A stretch of 64,000 nucleotides of DNA from Mycobacteroides abscessus ATCC 19977 (GTDB lineage Bacteria > Actinomycetota > Actinomycetes > Mycobacteriales > Mycobacteriaceae): positions 4,526,001-4,590,000 of the forward strand of contig NC_010397.1 of the NCBI RefSeq assembly GCF_000069185.1, read 5' to 3'. Numbering within the stretch: position 1 is the first letter of the stretch; the number at the start of each line of letters is the position of its first letter. The position numbers and the translations under genes are program-made. Below are positions 15,745-24,918 of this stretch, piece by piece. Under the pieces are notes generated by a model. The model was given only the letters and a program-made list of their open reading frames with translations, was not told where the DNA came from and ran no database searches.

Positions 15745-16077
15745 ATGGCCTACGACGAAGACCTGGTCGAGCGCATCCGCGAGGTGATCGCCACGACCAA
15801 GGGCGTCACCGAGAAACGGATGTTCGGCGGACTGGCATTCCTGGTGCACGGGCACATGACGGTTGCCGCCAAGCGCGAGGGAGGGCTGCTGGCCCGCTGC
15901 GACCCCCGCGACACCGAGGCCCTTGTCGCCAAACCGCACGTGAGCCGGATGGTGATGGGTGGGCGCGAGATGGATGGCTGGCTGAGTATCGACGCCGAGG
16001 GCGTGCGCACCAGGCGACAGCTGGAACCGTGGGTCAAACGCGCGCTGGCGTACGCCGGCTCACTTCCACCCAAGTAG
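15745..16077 (+). CDS. TfoX N-terminal domain protein
   Basis: A 110-residue protein with the TfoX/Sxy N-terminal fold: MAYDEDLVERIREVI, then KRMFGGLAFLVHGHMTVAA with the conserved MFGG segment, a short strand with an Arg-Cys (GLLARCDP), and a helical end. Stand-alone proteins of this type are common in actinobacteria and have no established function; competence regulation as for full-length TfoX should not be assumed. A strong hairpin follows 4 bases after the stop, so transcription likely ends here. Confidence 0.75.
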   Translation: MAYDEDLVERIREVIATTKGVTEKRMFGGLAFLVHGHMTVAAKREGGLLARCDPRDTEALVAKPHVSRMVMGGREMDGWLSIDAEGVRTRRQLEPWVKRALAYAGSLPPK

Positions 16078-16081
16078 CCCG

Positions 16082-16143
16082 CGCCGAGCGTGAAGCTGTT
16101 GCGAGATAACGCCCGAATCTCCGCAACAGCTTCACGCTCGGCG
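16082..16143. terminator. Long hairpin, bidirectional terminator between convergent genes
   Basis: Perfect 22-base arms (16082-16103 and 16122-16143) around an 18-base loop; the pairing continues into the loop with AGAT/ATCT and one bulged base. It sits between the TfoX-like gene (+) and the sulfatase gene (-), which end 4 bases to the left and 16 bases to the right. No U-tract is present, as usual for mycobacterial terminators. Confidence 0.75.
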
Positions 16144-16159
16144 AAGACGGGGCAGACGT

Positions 16160-17836
16160 CTATCCCCCACGCAGCACCATCAGCTTCTGCATATCGGCCA
16201 GGCCCTGTTCTTGGGCCTGGCCCAGGAAGGCCGGTAGCGGCGCCTGCACTTCGGGCAACACCTCGTTGTCGATGAGCGCCTGCAACTGTGCTTGTTTGGT
16301 GCTGTCGCCGGCCTGATTCTGTGATTCTTGCTTTCCGGAAGGCGTTGAATAGTCGTAGAACTCGTGCTCGGATGGTCGTGAGGTGTCGATCCGCATGCCC
16401 CCGGGCTTCCAGTACGAGTAGTTGGCCAGCTTGGCCTCGGCGGTGCGCACCGCGACGATGTGACTCGCCGCCGAAGTGGGGATCTCGGTGGGTGCGTTCT
16501 CCCCCATGACCGCACGGATCCGGGGATCCTTGAGCAGGGTCGCCATCTCCTCCACCGACATGTCATCGGTGACATGGGCGATCCATTTACGCCCTGCCGC
16601 ATTGTTTTTCGCGATAGCGGCAATATCGGCACGCGCCGCCAGATAGGAGAAGCGCGGATCTGAGCGCCACGCGTTGCCACCGGACCCGATGGTCAGCAGC
16701 AGCGGCGCGAGGTCAACGCTGGAGGTGAGCTGAGTACGCGTCTCACCGGGCTTCGGGGTCAGCACACCCTGCGGATCACGAATGTACAGCGGCACCCGAA
16801 TGGCCTCCTCGTAGGCCGTCGCTCCCTTGCCGCGCAACCCATGTGAACCCGCATATTCCCCGTGATCGGACGTGAACACCACGATCGTGTTGCCGTCGAT
16901 CTCCGGACGTGATGCCAGCTTGTCCAACACCCGGCCGATCTGGGCATCCACCTGTTGCTGCAACCACAAATACATGTCCAGGCAGCGAGCCCACTGGCGA
17001 GCCATGTCGGGACCCGAGTAGGTGACCGCGCCCGTCATGATCGGCGACATGAAATTGGCATAGTCGATCTGCAGCCGCGGCTTACCATGCTGCCGCAGTT
17101 CATCGGGAGTTTGGAAGTTGACGGGCAGCCCGTCAAACCAATGCGGAACATCCTCCGGGAGAGGGTTTTTCGGCCACCAGCAGATGTCGTGCGGATTCAC
17201 CAGGGAGACGGTGGTGCACCACGGCCCCTTACCGGCCTCCGCATCGAACCATCCCGCGAATTGGTCGACGATGCCCGGGTCCTTCTGCAGTCCCTGATTC
17301 GGCATGCCATTCGGGGAGGGGAAGGTTCCGCCCGAGAAGCCGTGAGCATCAAGACCCTCAGGATTGGTGTCGCTCCAGTCGCCCAGATGCCACTTGCCCC
17401 ACCACCACGTACGGTATCCCTGCTGTCGCAGCATCGTGCCCCAGGTGGGGAACTGCGGGGCCAGGCTCGATTCACTGGGTCCCTCCCCGGTATAGAGACA
17501 TCCGGTCTGGTGCGAATACAGGCCAGTGGTCATAGCGCCTCGAGACGGCGTGCACATATTCGAGGCCGTGTAATGCGATGCGAAACTGACACTGTCCCTG
17601 TGCAAGCGGCTCAGATTCGGCAAGATATTGGTCAGTTTCTGAACATCCGGGAACCACTGCGGGGCCCGCATCTGATCCACCACGATCACCAAGATGTTCG
17701 GCTTGTTCCCGTCCGACCCGGAAGAACTGTTGCGCCTCGGCGTACCGAGGAGTTCATATCCCCCGAAACCGACGGCAGCGGCACCAGCCGCAATCGCCCC
17801 GGTGGTAAGTACGGTCCTGCGGTTGAGCTCGGCCAT
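16160..17836 (-). CDS. Tat-exported type I sulfatase
   Basis: A 558-residue sulfatase of the alkaline phosphatase superfamily. The N-terminus has a twin-arginine signal (NRRTVLTTGAIAAGAAAVGF), so it is folded with its metal before export. Metal-site residues appear in ILVIVVDQMR, and the sulfatase signature MCTPSRGAMTTG contains Cys95 in CxPSR, the position converted to formylglycine. Other typical parts are WWWGKWHLGDW, LVNPHD and FTSDHGEYAGSHGLRGKG. It would hydrolyse a sulphate ester or a related phosphonate outside the membrane; the substrate is unknown. An activating formylglycine-generating enzyme is not encoded nearby. It is the last gene of a minus-strand pair with the discoidin-like protein. 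Confidence 0.85.
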   Translation of the reverse strand: MAELNRRTVLTTGAIAAGAAAVGFGGYELLGTPRRNSSSGSDGNKPNILVIVVDQMRAPQWFPDVQKLTNILPNLSRLHRDSVSFASHYTASNMCTPSRGAMTTGLYSHQTGCLYTGEGPSESSLAPQFPTWGTMLRQQGYRTWWWGKWHLGDWSDTNPEGLDAHGFSGGTFPSPNGMPNQGLQKDPGIVDQFAGWFDAEAGKGPWCTTVSLVNPHDICWWPKNPLPEDVPHWFDGLPVNFQTPDELRQHGKPRLQIDYANFMSPIMTGAVTYSGPDMARQWARCLDMYLWLQQQVDAQIGRVLDKLASRPEIDGNTIVVFTSDHGEYAGSHGLRGKGATAYEEAIRVPLYIRDPQGVLTPKPGETRTQLTSSVDLAPLLLTIGSGGNAWRSDPRFSYLAARADIAAIAKNNAAGRKWIAHVTDDMSVEEMATLLKDPRIRAVMGENAPTEIPTSAASHIVAVRTAEAKLANYSYWKPGGMRIDTSRPSEHEFYDYSTPSGKQESQNQAGDSTKQAQLQALIDNEVLPEVQAPLPAFLGQAQEQGLADMQKLMVLRGG

Positions 17837-17904
17837 GGATTCAACGTAACCGCAATTCCTGGCAATGAGCTCAGAAGAGCTCCGCGGGTTTTGGATACGA
17901 GCCG

Positions 17905-18972
17905 CTACGGCCGCGCCGGTGCCGGGCGAGCGGTAGGCGCGACAGGCGCCGGCGATGCCCCCGGCGATGGGGCAAGCGGTGCCTGTCCTGGTGTCGGCAT
18001 CGGAGGTGGAGCGCCCACCGGCGGTCCCGGCGGTACGACGGGTGCTGGTGCCGGGCCTTCGGATGCCGGGGGTTGTGTGCCCATGATCTCGACCTCACTG
18101 ACCGATACCAGGCCATTGAAAGCGTCCTGGCGCTGTCCGCTCTTGTTCACGATCGACACGCCGGGTTCGGTGGCCTCGATGACCATGGTCACCGAATCGG
18201 TCACCACGTTGACCTTGATACTGGCCAACGCACGGCTGACCGGTACCTGCTGCTTGACCGAGCTACCGTCGCTGAATTCCCAACGCACGCGAGTGATCTT
18301 GCGGTTCTGCGCAAAACGGTCCGATCCGTCGATATCGGTCTTCGCATACCCGGGGATCAACCCGACCGAGGTGACCAGTGTCGGGTGATCGAACTTGGCC
18401 GTGATCGACTGACCGTCCTGCTCCTTCCACTGACAGCGCCACGCGGTGAGCGGATCGTTGTCGAATGCCTTGGCAGGGTCGTAGACGTACTTCACGCCAT
18501 TGCTATCGGTGCCGTCCTCGGCCTGCACGCAGTTGGTCGACACGTCGACCGGCTTGATCGGGCTCGACGGCACGGGAGGCGGCGCGGTGGTGGTGGTCGC
18601 AGCGCTGCTGCTCGTCGTCTTCGGGTCGTTCGGCGGAAGCATCCCGTGTGTCTGCGTGGTGGTGCCGTCACCGTGCACCGCCATGTACCCGACATATCCG
18701 AGACCGACGATGACGAGCACGCCTGCCAGCATCGCGAAGGCCATGATGATCCCGCGATGCGATCGAGCATTGGGATCGCGCCACGGATCGGAGAACTGCA
18801 CCTGTGCGGCCAGGCTGGGCGGGCAGGCCGGCAGCTGCGCCAGGGCCTGACGCAGATCGGGCCGGGTATGCCACAGCCGTAGTAACTGATCCTGCGGTAG
18901 CGCCGGATTGTGCGCCGCGGCGAGCTCCGCGTCGTAGTCCGGCGCCGGTCCGTAGTTGTATGGACCGGTCAT
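17905..18972 (-). CDS. Membrane-anchored discoidin-like protein
   Basis: A 355-residue protein in four parts: a cytosolic helical head (residues 15-60, AHNPALPQDQLLRLWHTRPDLR, resembling leucine-rich-variant repeats), one membrane helix at about 74-98, a Thr/Ser/Pro-rich linker, and an external domain (about 145-300) of the discoidin/F5-F8 or glycan-binding type (AFDNDPLTAWRCQWKEQDG, SITAKFDHPTLVTSVGLIPG, ITRVRWEFSDGS), ending in a Pro/Ala-rich tail. Such domains bind carbohydrate. Its gene lies 68 bases upstream of the sulfatase gene on the same strand, so both may act on the same surface glycan. The topology is inferred from the single hydrophobic segment. Confidence 0.7.
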   Translation of the reverse strand: MTGPYNYGPAPDYDAELAAAHNPALPQDQLLRLWHTRPDLRQALAQLPACPPSLAAQVQFSDPWRDPNARSHRGIIMAFAMLAGVLVIVGLGYVGYMAVHGDGTTTQTHGMLPPNDPKTTSSSAATTTTAPPPVPSSPIKPVDVSTNCVQAEDGTDSNGVKYVYDPAKAFDNDPLTAWRCQWKEQDGQSITAKFDHPTLVTSVGLIPGYAKTDIDGSDRFAQNRKITRVRWEFSDGSSVKQQVPVSRALASIKVNVVTDSVTMVIEATEPGVSIVNKSGQRQDAFNGLVSVSEVEIMGTQPPASEGPAPAPVVPPGPPVGAPPPMPTPGQAPLAPSPGASPAPVAPTARPAPARP

Positions 18973-19216
18973 GGGCGGCCATTATTCCGCACGGGTAGGC
19001 GCAAGCAGCCCCGGGTGGCCACTCGCCATGCCGGTCTGTTCACGGTTAAACATATTCCTCGGTCGTGCATTCTGGCCGTGCGCCCACCCCCTGACCTCAC
19101 CTATGAGGTCCCAGCTGATCGTCGCAGCATTGAGACGACTTGTCCGCCGGAGAATCGTTGCTGGAGCAGAACGTGCTAGTTTGGCCGCTGTATCTGCATG
19201 ACCTAGAGGAGCTCCG

Positions 19217-19390
19217 ATGACCAGATTTGTGGTGCCGGCCGCCGCGAGCGTGCTGATCGGGCTGCTGCTGGGCGCCGCTGCGGTGTTCGGTCTGACGCTG
19301 TCGGTCGAGCAGGACAAGAAGCCCGTGGTCACCGGTATCGACCCGTCGACGGCGATTCTGAACCGGCCCGATTACGGCAACCGGAGCTGA
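19217..19390 (+). CDS. DUF2613-family small membrane protein (Rv0236A-like)
   Basis: A 57-residue protein: MTRFVVPAAASVLIGLLLG, continuing as a hydrophobic segment to about residue 28, followed by a polar tail with IDPSTAILNRPDYGNR. It matches the small DUF2613 protein that sits between lpqI and aftD in M. tuberculosis and, as there, precedes aftD on the same strand (43 bases). A role with AftD is suggested by this conserved adjacency. The hydrophobic part could be a membrane anchor or an uncleaved signal. Confidence 0.85.
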   Translation: MTRFVVPAAASVLIGLLLGAAAVFGLTLSVEQDKKPVVTGIDPSTAILNRPDYGNRS

Positions 19391-19433
19391 CATCTCGCGG
19401 CTCCCGACCGCGCCGCGCCGCATTTCCTGAGCC

Positions 19434-22400
19434 GTGACATACCGCCTTGACTCTTCTGCCCTCAGCCGGCGGTGGCTTGCGGTTGCCGCTGCCGTCTCAC
19501 TGCTGCTGACATTCTCCCAATCACCCGGGCAGATATCCCCCGATACCAAGCTGGACTTGGCGATCAACCCGCTGCGGTTCGCGGCGCGCGCCCTGAATCT
19601 CTGGAGCAGTGATCTGCCCTTCGGACAGGCCCAGAATCAGGCGTACGGGTACCTGTTCCCCCACGGCGCCTTCTTCTCACTGGGCCACCTGCTGGGAGTT
19701 CCGGCCTGGGTGACACAGCGGCTGTGGTGGGCGCTGCTCATCGTTGCCGGGTTCTGGGGCCTCATCCGTGTCGCAGAGGCACTGGGTATCGGTACCCGCG
19801 GCTCGCGGATCATCGCGGCCGTCGCCTTTGCACTGTCTCCCCGGGTACTGACCACCCTGGGCGCGATCTCCTCGGAAACCTTGCCCATGATGCTGGCGCC
19901 ATGGGTGCTGCTGCCGCTCATCCTGACCTTCCAGGGCCGCATGTCACCGCGGCGGGCTGCCGCGTTATCGGCCGTGGCGGTCGCCTTGATGGGTGCCGTC
20001 AACGCCGTGGCCACCGCATTGGCCTGTGGGGTGGCCGTCATCTGGTGGTTGGCACACCGGCCAAACCGGACATGGTGGCGATTCACCGCATGGTGGATTC
20101 CCTGCCTGGCGCTGGCCAGCACGTGGTGGATCGTGGCCTTACTCATCTTCGGCAAGATCAGCCCCAAGTTCCTCGACTTCATCGAATCCTCCGGCGTTAC
20201 CACGCAATGGACGTCGCTGACCGAGGTGCTGCGTGGAACCGACAGTTGGACGCCGTTCGTGGCCCCGACCGCCACCGCAGGGTCCTCGCTGGTCACCCAG
20301 TCGGCGATGGTCATCGCCACCACGATGCTCGCCGCGGCCGGCATGGCCGGGCTGGCGATGCGGGGCATGCCCGCCCGCGGGCGGCTGGTCGCCGTGCTTC
20401 TGATCGGCTTGGTGCTGCTGACCGCCGGGTATACCGGTGCGCTCGGATCACCTATTGCCCAACAGATTCAATTCTTCCTGGACGACGGCGGCACCCCACT
20501 GCGCAATGTGCACAAGCTGGAGCCGCTGATCCGGCTGCCGTTGATCCTCGGCCTGGCGCATGCGTTGTCGCGGATACCGCTACCTGCCAGTGTGCCCGTG
20601 CGGCAATGGCTCTCGGCGCTGGCACGGCCGGAACGCAATCGCGCCGTCGCCTTTGCGATCGTGCTCCTGGTAGCGCTCGCCGCCAGCACGTCACTGGCCT
20701 GGACCGGCCGCCTGGTACCCCGCGGCGGCTTCGACGCCATCCCCGGATACTGGAACGATACGGCGCACTGGCTGGCCGATCATGACACCGGTGGACGCGC
20801 ACTCGTGGTGCCGGGCGCCCCGTTCGCCATCCAGACCTGGGGGCTTACCCGCGACGAGCCGCTGCAGGCATTGGGGCAAACCCCATGGGGAGTCCGCGAT
20901 TCCATCCCGTTGACGCCCCCGGAAACCATCCGGGCCATCGATTCGGTACAGCAATTGTTCGCCGCGGGCCGGCCGTCGGACGGACTGGCGGACACTCTCA
21001 GGGAGCAAGGCATCTCCTATCTGGTGGTGCGCAATGATCTCGATCCCGACACCTCTCGGTCCGCCCGGCCGATCTTGGTACACCACACCATCGAAGGGTC
21101 CCCGGGGCTGACCAAAGTGGCACAGTTCGGCGACCCGGTCGGGGCCGGGGCTGTGGAAGGCTTTGTCGCGGACAGCGATCTGCGGCCCCAGTACCCGGCG
21201 GTCGAGATCTACGCGGTTGGCGCGAACGACCATGACGGCGAGCCGTACTTCACCGATATCGACACCATGCCCCGCGTGGCGGGCGGGCCCGAGGCGCTCC
21301 TGCGGCTGAATGAGCGCCGCCGCCAACTGAACGAGCCTCCGCTGGGCCCGTCCCTGTTGGCTACCGACGCTGCGCAGGCCGGCCTGCGGCCTGGACCTGC
21401 CGTGGTCACCGATACCCCGTTGGCGCGAGAGACCGACTACGGCCGGGTCGACGACCATTCCTCCGCCATTCGCGCGCCCGGAGACAAACGCCGCACCTTC
21501 AATCGTGTCCCCGACTATCCGGCCACCGGCGTTCCACTCGTCAACGGAAGTTGGACGGGCGGAACCATCACCGCCTCCAGCTCCGCGTCGGATTCCACCG
21601 CACTGCCCAATGTGGCACCGGGTACCAGCACGGCGGCCGCTATTGATCGCGACAACGCGACCAGCTGGGTCAGTAGCTCCTTGGAAGCCGCACTTGGACA
21701 ATGGATTCGCATCGATTTGGACCGGCCGATAACCAACGCGATCCTCACCGTCACGCCCAGCGCCACCGCCCTGGGGGCACAGGTGCGCCGGCTCGAGGTC
21801 GAGACCGACAACGGCACGACCTCGGTGCGATTCGATGAACCGGGCCAGCCGCTCAACATCGCGTTGCGTCCCGGCGAGACCACCTGGGTGAAGGTCACCG
21901 CCACCGGGACCGATGACGGTACCTCCGGCGTGCAGTTCGGAGTGACTGAACTGTCCCTTACGCAATACGATGCCGCCGGGTTCGCCCACACCGTCGACCT
22001 GCGCCACAGCGCGACCGTCCCCCCGCCGCCGGCAGGTGACAATCCCCTCGGCTGGGATCTGGGCTCACCCCTGCAGGGCCGATCGGGGTGCGCCCCTTCC
22101 CCGCAACGGTTGCGGTGCGCCGCCACACTTTCCCTGGCGCCCGAGGAACCCGGCACCTTCATCCGCACATTGACGGTGCCCCAGCCTGTTTCATTGACTC
22201 CTCGGTTATGGGTGCGGGCACGTCCGGGGCCGCAGCTGCGCGACCTGATCCAGCAACCCGGGACCACTGTCGCCACCGGCGACTCCGATGTGATCGATCC
22301 TCAGGGCTCGTCGTACGCGGCCACTGACGGCGATCCGGGCACCGTCTGGACGGCACCACAGGATTCGGTACAACGCCTGCATCTGCCCTCCCTCGTCATC

Positions 22401-23666
22401 AAACTGCCCAAACCCACTGCCATCGGCGCAATTCGGTTGCGCCCCAGCCGGACCGAGGTACCCGCGCATCCCAAGCAGGTGGCCATCAATCTCGGAGACG
22501 GTCCGCAGCTGCGGTCCATCGACCCCAAGGCCGACGTCACCGAGCTGGCCCTGCATCCGTCCATCACCGACACCATCACCGTCACGGTGACCGACTGGAC
22601 CGACATCATCGACCGCACCGCTTTGGGATTCGATCAGCTCAAGCCACCCGGTATCGCCGAGGTGATCGCGTTGGACGCGGATCACCGGCCGATCGCCCCC
22701 GCCGACAACGCGGCGAACAGCAAGCGCAAGATCACCATCGGGTGCAATCGCGGGCCGATTCTCGCGTTGGCCGGGCGCTTCGTACCCATGTCCATCACCG
22801 CGACTGTGCGTGAGCTCTTGGACGGCACCGTGATTCAGGCCACCCCTTGCGACACCAGCCCCATCGCCACCGGGGCCGGCATTCAGGATGTGACGGTCAA
22901 TCCGAGTCAGCAGTTCATCGTCGACGGGGTGCAACTGACCGCTGCGGCCACCGAGCCCGCCTCCGCGACGATGACGGTTGCCCCGAAGGGCGCCTGGGGA
23001 CCAGACCGGCGCGAAGTCACCGCCGAGCCGTCCGCACACGAGCGGGTACTGGCGGTGCCCGAAAGCATCAACCCCGGCTGGGCGGCGCGCGATGCGCAGG
23101 GGCACCTGCTTACCCCGGTGCGCGTCAACGGATGGCAACAGGGCTGGGTGCTTCCGGCCGGTGACGGGGGCAAGATCACGCTGACCTTCGGCCTCAACAC
23201 CTGGTACCGGGCGGGGTTGTTCGGCGGGTTGGCGCTGCTGCCCATCCTGGCGTGCTTGGCCCTGCTACCGGCGCGAGGCCGAACAACGCTGCCCCCCGTG
23301 GCCCCCTGGTGCGCGGGCCCGGCCGCCGGTGTCGCGGTATTGGCTGCGCTCACCGCGATCAGCGGTATCTCGGGGATGGCCGTCGGCCTGGCAGCGCTGG
23401 CGTTCAAGGTCTGGACTCGATGGCCACTACGCGCGGTCACCGCCGCCGGGGTGTACCTCGCGGGTGGCTCGCTGCTGCTGGCCGGTGCAGCTCTCTCACG
23501 GCACCCGTGGCGCTCGGTGGGCGGCTACACCGGCCACTCGTGGTGGATTCAGCTGCTGGCGCTGATCTCGGTGGCCTCCGTGGCATTGGCGGCGGTACGC
23601 CTGCCATCACGTCGCTGCTGGAAGCGGCGCAGCGCCTCCCGTGAAGGGGATTCGACCAGCGCGTAA
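19434..23666 (+). CDS. aftD: AftD, arabinofuranosyltransferase
   Basis: A 1410-residue membrane enzyme that adds alpha-1,3-linked arabinofuranose branches to arabinogalactan and lipoarabinomannan using decaprenyl-phospho-arabinose, on the periplasmic side. The N-terminal 420 residues form a GT-C fold of many membrane helices with the acidic first periplasmic loop (SPDTKLDLAINP). The large external part contains discoidin/carbohydrate-binding-like modules (for example ATSWVSSSLEAALGQWIRID and DGDPGTVWTAPQDS), and membrane helices return near 1240-1400. Length matches the family (about 1400). The start is GTG at 19434. Its 3' end overlaps the convergent acyltransferase gene by 118 bases. Confidence 0.95.
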   Translation: MTYRLDSSALSRRWLAVAAAVSLLLTFSQSPGQISPDTKLDLAINPLRFAARALNLWSSDLPFGQAQNQAYGYLFPHGAFFSLGHLLGVPAWVTQRLWWALLIVAGFWGLIRVAEALGIGTRGSRIIAAVAFALSPRVLTTLGAISSETLPMMLAPWVLLPLILTFQGRMSPRRAAALSAVAVALMGAVNAVATALACGVAVIWWLAHRPNRTWWRFTAWWIPCLALASTWWIVALLIFGKISPKFLDFIESSGVTTQWTSLTEVLRGTDSWTPFVAPTATAGSSLVTQSAMVIATTMLAAAGMAGLAMRGMPARGRLVAVLLIGLVLLTAGYTGALGSPIAQQIQFFLDDGGTPLRNVHKLEPLIRLPLILGLAHALSRIPLPASVPVRQWLSALARPERNRAVAFAIVLLVALAASTSLAWTGRLVPRGGFDAIPGYWNDTAHWLADHDTGGRALVVPGAPFAIQTWGLTRDEPLQALGQTPWGVRDSIPLTPPETIRAIDSVQQLFAAGRPSDGLADTLREQGISYLVVRNDLDPDTSRSARPILVHHTIEGSPGLTKVAQFGDPVGAGAVEGFVADSDLRPQYPAVEIYAVGANDHDGEPYFTDIDTMPRVAGGPEALLRLNERRRQLNEPPLGPSLLATDAAQAGLRPGPAVVTDTPLARETDYGRVDDHSSAIRAPGDKRRTFNRVPDYPATGVPLVNGSWTGGTITASSSASDSTALPNVAPGTSTAAAIDRDNATSWVSSSLEAALGQWIRIDLDRPITNAILTVTPSATALGAQVRRLEVETDNGTTSVRFDEPGQPLNIALRPGETTWVKVTATGTDDGTSGVQFGVTELSLTQYDAAGFAHTVDLRHSATVPPPPAGDNPLGWDLGSPLQGRSGCAPSPQRLRCAATLSLAPEEPGTFIRTLTVPQPVSLTPRLWVRARPGPQLRDLIQQPGTTVATGDSDVIDPQGSSYAATDGDPGTVWTAPQDSVQRLHLPSLVIKLPKPTAIGAIRLRPSRTEVPAHPKQVAINLGDGPQLRSIDPKADVTELALHPSITDTITVTVTDWTDIIDRTALGFDQLKPPGIAEVIALDADHRPIAPADNAANSKRKITIGCNRGPILALAGRFVPMSITATVRELLDGTVIQATPCDTSPIATGAGIQDVTVNPSQQFIVDGVQLTAAATEPASATMTVAPKGAWGPDRREVTAEPSAHERVLAVPESINPGWAARDAQGHLLTPVRVNGWQQGWVLPAGDGGKITLTFGLNTWYRAGLFGGLALLPILACLALLPARGRTTLPPVAPWCAGPAAGVAVLAALTAISGISGMAVGLAALAFKVWTRWPLRAVTAAGVYLAGGSLLLAGAALSRHPWRSVGGYTGHSWWIQLLALISVASVALAAVRLPSRRCWKRRSASREGDSTSA

Positions 23667-24727
23667 CTCACCGCCGCCATGGCGAAACCGAAGATCAGGG
23701 TGAGAATCAGCACCGACGGGAAATGCCCGCTGAACGGAAACCGGCCGATGACCGTGAACACCATATTCAGTGCGGCCAGGTGCCAGATGAACAGGCCATA
23801 GGACCACCGGCCAAGCGTCACCATCAACGGACTACCCAGGATCCGGTGCGGCGTGTCGGACGCATCAAGGGTCAGCGGCATCAACAGGGCCCAGGCCAGC
23901 GTCGCGCCCATCGCGATCTTGACGGCGTACTGGTGCGGCGGCGCCTGAATCAGGCCCTCCGGGCCAGCCAGAGGCGACGCCGCGACCCCGAAGGCGCTGA
24001 GAGCCACCCCGGCCAGCAGCACCCGCCGACGGGCCAGACGCAGCGCCCAGGAGGGCGGAGCCGCGCTCCATTCGGCCAGCAGCATCCCTGCGACGAACCA
24101 GGAGAAGAAGGCGGGCGGCCACGTCAACGGATTGATGCCGGCGGGCGGGTGAAAGGGAATGAACGACCAGCCGAGGCTCGCCGCTCCCGCCGCCGTCAGG
24201 AGCGGAGCCCGCCACCCGACCGGCGCCCTTCGCATGAGCAGCGCGATGGCGGGCAACGCGATGTAGAACGCGACCTCTACCGCCAGGCTCCACATCTGTG
24301 TCAAACCTGCGGTGAGGGTTAGCGGGATATACAGCTGTGTGAGCGTCAGGTTGGCCAGCCAGACGATGCCGCGGGCTCCGGCCGCATCCGGTAGCAGCAA
24401 CAGCACGATGAAGACCGCGGCCAGGTAGGCCGGGACGATGCGCACAAACCGCGACGCGAAGTAGCGCCCGGTCGGGGCAGGCCGGGCCCCCCCACCTGCG
24501 GCCAGTGCGTGGGGTCGCCACAGCAGAAACCCCGATAGCGCGAAGAAGACGGCCACTGCCAGGTCGAAGCGGCCCAGGATGCGGCCGTCCACGCCACCGG
24601 TGTGGCCCGTCTGGAAGGCGGTATGCGTAACGACAACGCCCATCGCAGCGCAGGCGCGCATGCCCTCCAGCGCGGGTACAAAGCCCCGCGCATGGACGGC
24701 CGGAGCCGATGCTGGCGCTGCGCTCAC
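23549..24727 (-). CDS. Acyltransferase-3 family membrane protein (TmaT/Rv0228-like)
   Basis: A 392-residue polytopic acyltransferase of the OafA/family 3 type with about ten membrane helices. The catalytic histidine region is AAMGVVVTHTAFQTGH, followed by FFALSGFLLWRPH and a conserved RFVRIVPAYL. Position and length match Rv0228; its corynebacterial counterpart TmaT acetylates trehalose monomycolate before transport. The last 39 codons overlap the end of aftD on the opposite strand. It is divergent from the DUF3068 gene, consistent with the Rv0226-Rv0228 arrangement. The exact acyl donor and acceptor here are inferred. Confidence 0.8.
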   Translation of the reverse strand: MSAAPASAPAVHARGFVPALEGMRACAAMGVVVTHTAFQTGHTGGVDGRILGRFDLAVAVFFALSGFLLWRPHALAAGGGARPAPTGRYFASRFVRIVPAYLAAVFIVLLLLPDAAGARGIVWLANLTLTQLYIPLTLTAGLTQMWSLAVEVAFYIALPAIALLMRRAPVGWRAPLLTAAGAASLGWSFIPFHPPAGINPLTWPPAFFSWFVAGMLLAEWSAAPPSWALRLARRRVLLAGVALSAFGVAASPLAGPEGLIQAPPHQYAVKIAMGATLAWALLMPLTLDASDTPHRILGSPLMVTLGRWSYGLFIWHLAALNMVFTVIGRFPFSGHFPSVLILTLIFGFAMAAVSYALVESPSREALRRFQQRRDGRRTAANATEATEISASS

Positions 24728-24828
24728 CCAGCCGAGGGTACGGTTCTAAGCCGATCCGACGACATTCGACCGGACCAGGACCTGCGAATCCGTACGATCG
24801 CGAATGACCACCTAACGGCCGCGACTGT

Positions 24829-24834
24829 TAGGGT
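24829..24834 (+). promoter_or_regulatory. Candidate -10 element for the DUF3068 operon
   Basis: TAGGGT preceded by TGT, giving an extended -10, with TGACCA at 24805-24810 as a weak -35 (18-base spacer). It forms half of the inverted repeat CCTAAC-N10-GTTAGG (24811-24832). The same GTTAGGGT octamer occurs at 33183-33190 before the methyltransferase gene of the same envelope cluster. Confidence 0.35.
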
Positions 24835-24918
24835 CAGACAGATTTGCCCTGGGCATGGTGTGTCATCCGGCTACCGCCGGAACCGGGGCTACCGCACGTT
24901 AAGGAGGGTTCGTCCACA

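Noticed and set aside
16955..18388. Open frame of 477 codons opposite the sulfatase and discoidin-like genes
   Set aside because: It spans two real genes with strong motifs and has no domain character of its own.
9506..19216. Prophage or integrative element carrying the toxin module
   Set aside because: No integrase, transposase, tRNA target or flanking direct repeats could be seen; only base composition supports mobility.
20691..22007. Long open frame (438 codons) on the minus strand opposite aftD
   Set aside because: Third-position G+C bias creates long shadow frames; it lacks domain patterns and lies wholly inside aftD.
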